The notes under the pieces: model-generated
The model's input: only the letters and a program-made list of their open reading frames with translations
What the model was told of the DNA's origin: nothing
Databases searched by the model: none
Program-made: the position numbers and the translations under genes
Part shown: in pieces, positions 56,877-64,000 of the stretch
Position numbering within the stretch: position 1 is the stretch's first letter
How the letters are laid out: the number at the start of each line of letters is the position of its first letter
Assembly (NCBI GenBank): GCA_030248295.1
Contig: JASANH010001669.1
Span: 1 to 64,000, forward strand
Direction of reading: 5' to 3'
From: Mesodorylaimus sp. YZB2_4
Taxonomy: Eukaryota; Nematoda; Enoplea; Dorylaimida; Dorylaimidae
Length of the DNA: 64,000 nt

Positions 56877-57909
56877 TGTCACATAATAAGTCCAGGCGAC
56901 TTCGTTTGGTATTGAGTTCCATAGAACAATCGATATGCCTGTTTAAACGATCCAGTTCGGGGTCGAGAGTTGCTGAGATGGTGTGGCGGCAATCCAATGC
57001 GGTGACTGCGGCGTAGTCCGGATTGCTCGGTGTTAGCAAACGGGCATTCCGATAGGCATGGTATCCGTGATAGAACTTGTAAAAATTGAACGAGTTTCAG
57101 TTGTTGACGGCGACGCTTGAGACTTGACCAATGCATATCTTGAAGAATGCGAATGATAATATTGTGTTGATAGTTCTAACCTGTCCGGCTATTAAAAAAA
57201 GTGTCTCAAAGAAAGGCAGTAGGCAGCGTAGAGGCAAAGAGGGCAGAGTAAAGCGTCGAAAATTCGGTATTCCTGTTTGACAAGTCATCAATTTTCTCCG
57301 TACTCGTAACCACTGTGCAGTATGAATCGTGGTCGCGTTCAAGCCAAAGAAAGAGCGTAAAAAGTTGCATCGGTCGTTTAGTTTCAGTTGAGAAAAGTGT
57401 ATACGTGCTTGACCAAGGGATATTTACCCCACAAAACAATCGGCCTCACGCGCATTCTCGTGTAATTTGATAATGCAGGCAGTGGAAACCCCACTGCCGA
57501 TCAAAAATTTCCCATTGAGAAGCTGCTCGAAGTCGAGACGTACCTCAATTCTTTGGCTGGATGTTCACGAAACAGTTGAGGTAGGAAAATAAAGATAAAG
57601 AAATCGAACTCGACTTTATTTGATTGGAATTTGCTCCCATGTTCACTCGAATTGCGTTGATTATGACTTCACTGTCCCAGAATTTGAAAGCCCGCAGTAT
57701 GTAGTAAGCTTGATTCTGACTCACTTGGTTGTCTGCTAAAGCGCGGCAATAAATCGCAACACGGCCTTCTCGGCCTTCAACCTCGCGATTATAGTCTTGC
57801 CTAGGGTGGAGTTTTTACGAGCATTGTTTTGTCAAAAATTTCAGCAAAACTGATTCAGTTTCTGCGTCTTTTCCTGTTCAAAAGAGAAGAATATCGATAG
57901 GAAACATTT
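56877..57909 (-). other. Possible unrecognised minus-strand gene, exon structure unresolved
   Basis: Several coding-like segments lie on the minus strand upstream of the kinase gene. One runs from about 57556 to 57428 (contains LDFEQLLNGKFLIGSGVS) between a CCAG acceptor and a GG|GTAAAT donor. Another, at about 57075-56874 (contains FYHGYHAYRNARLL and LDPELDRLNRHID), ends in a TAA. A third open frame, at about 57380-57181, ends near a potential GACAG|GTTAGA junction. I could not join them with consistent phases and recognise no family. If real, the gene is divergently arranged with the NDR kinase. Confidence 0.25.

Positions 57910-64000
<6,091 letters not shown>

Overview
This is a 64 kb stretch of an animal nuclear genome with spliced genes and abundant transposon debris. 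It most likely comes from a nematode, possibly an early-branching (enoplean) one; a tardigrade or related group is not excluded. The basis is as follows. All introns I could place are GT-AG, and many end in TTTTCAG or TTTCAG. The NDR kinase closely resembles nematode SAX-1. The nuclear receptor carries the ESCKA P-box of the DAF-12/HR96 group. Poly-C/poly-G runs of 10-20 bases recur, as they do in C. elegans. There are no operons, ribosome sites, CRISPR arrays or phage features.

Layout from left to right. Positions 1-3376 hold the 3' part of the pol region of a BEL/Pao retrotransposon with an in-frame stop. Positions 9067-16174 (minus) hold a complete seven-exon anoctamin (TMEM16) of 940 residues. 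Positions 17547-18917 (minus) hold two tandem genes for unrecognised secreted precursors with 12 cysteines each. A Harbinger transposase relic lies near 20.9-21.2 kb. Positions 26346-29133 hold a four-helix membrane protein. Positions 31218-35400 hold a complete eight-exon nuclear receptor. Positions 37171-41151 hold a heterotrimeric G protein gamma subunit whose two exons flank a 3.8 kb intron. Positions 43503-47651 hold an intron-containing host gene built around a retroelement-type integrase zinc finger. Positions 49353-51007 hold a decayed Tc1/mariner element with a double-repeat terminus. Positions 51915-55448 hold an ETS-domain transcription factor. Positions 57910-63429 hold an NDR/Tricornered/SAX-1 kinase whose last exon lies beyond the window.

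The exon models were built by hand. Every splice junction was checked for GT/AG and for reading phase, and each model closes in frame. No transcript evidence was available. The genes are functionally unrelated neighbours. Most introns carry short non-autonomous DNA transposons. Three have exact 8-bp target duplications and one has an approximate duplication. Their termini are built of short motif arrays, a hAT-like design that recurs across the window. Two families of SINE-like repeats carry a tRNA B-box.

The most interesting items are four: the paired 12-cysteine precursors, each apparently an internally duplicated six-cysteine module behind a Lys-Arg site; the anoctamin with Gln at two calcium-ligand positions; the exonised integrase zinc-finger gene; and the motif-array transposons.
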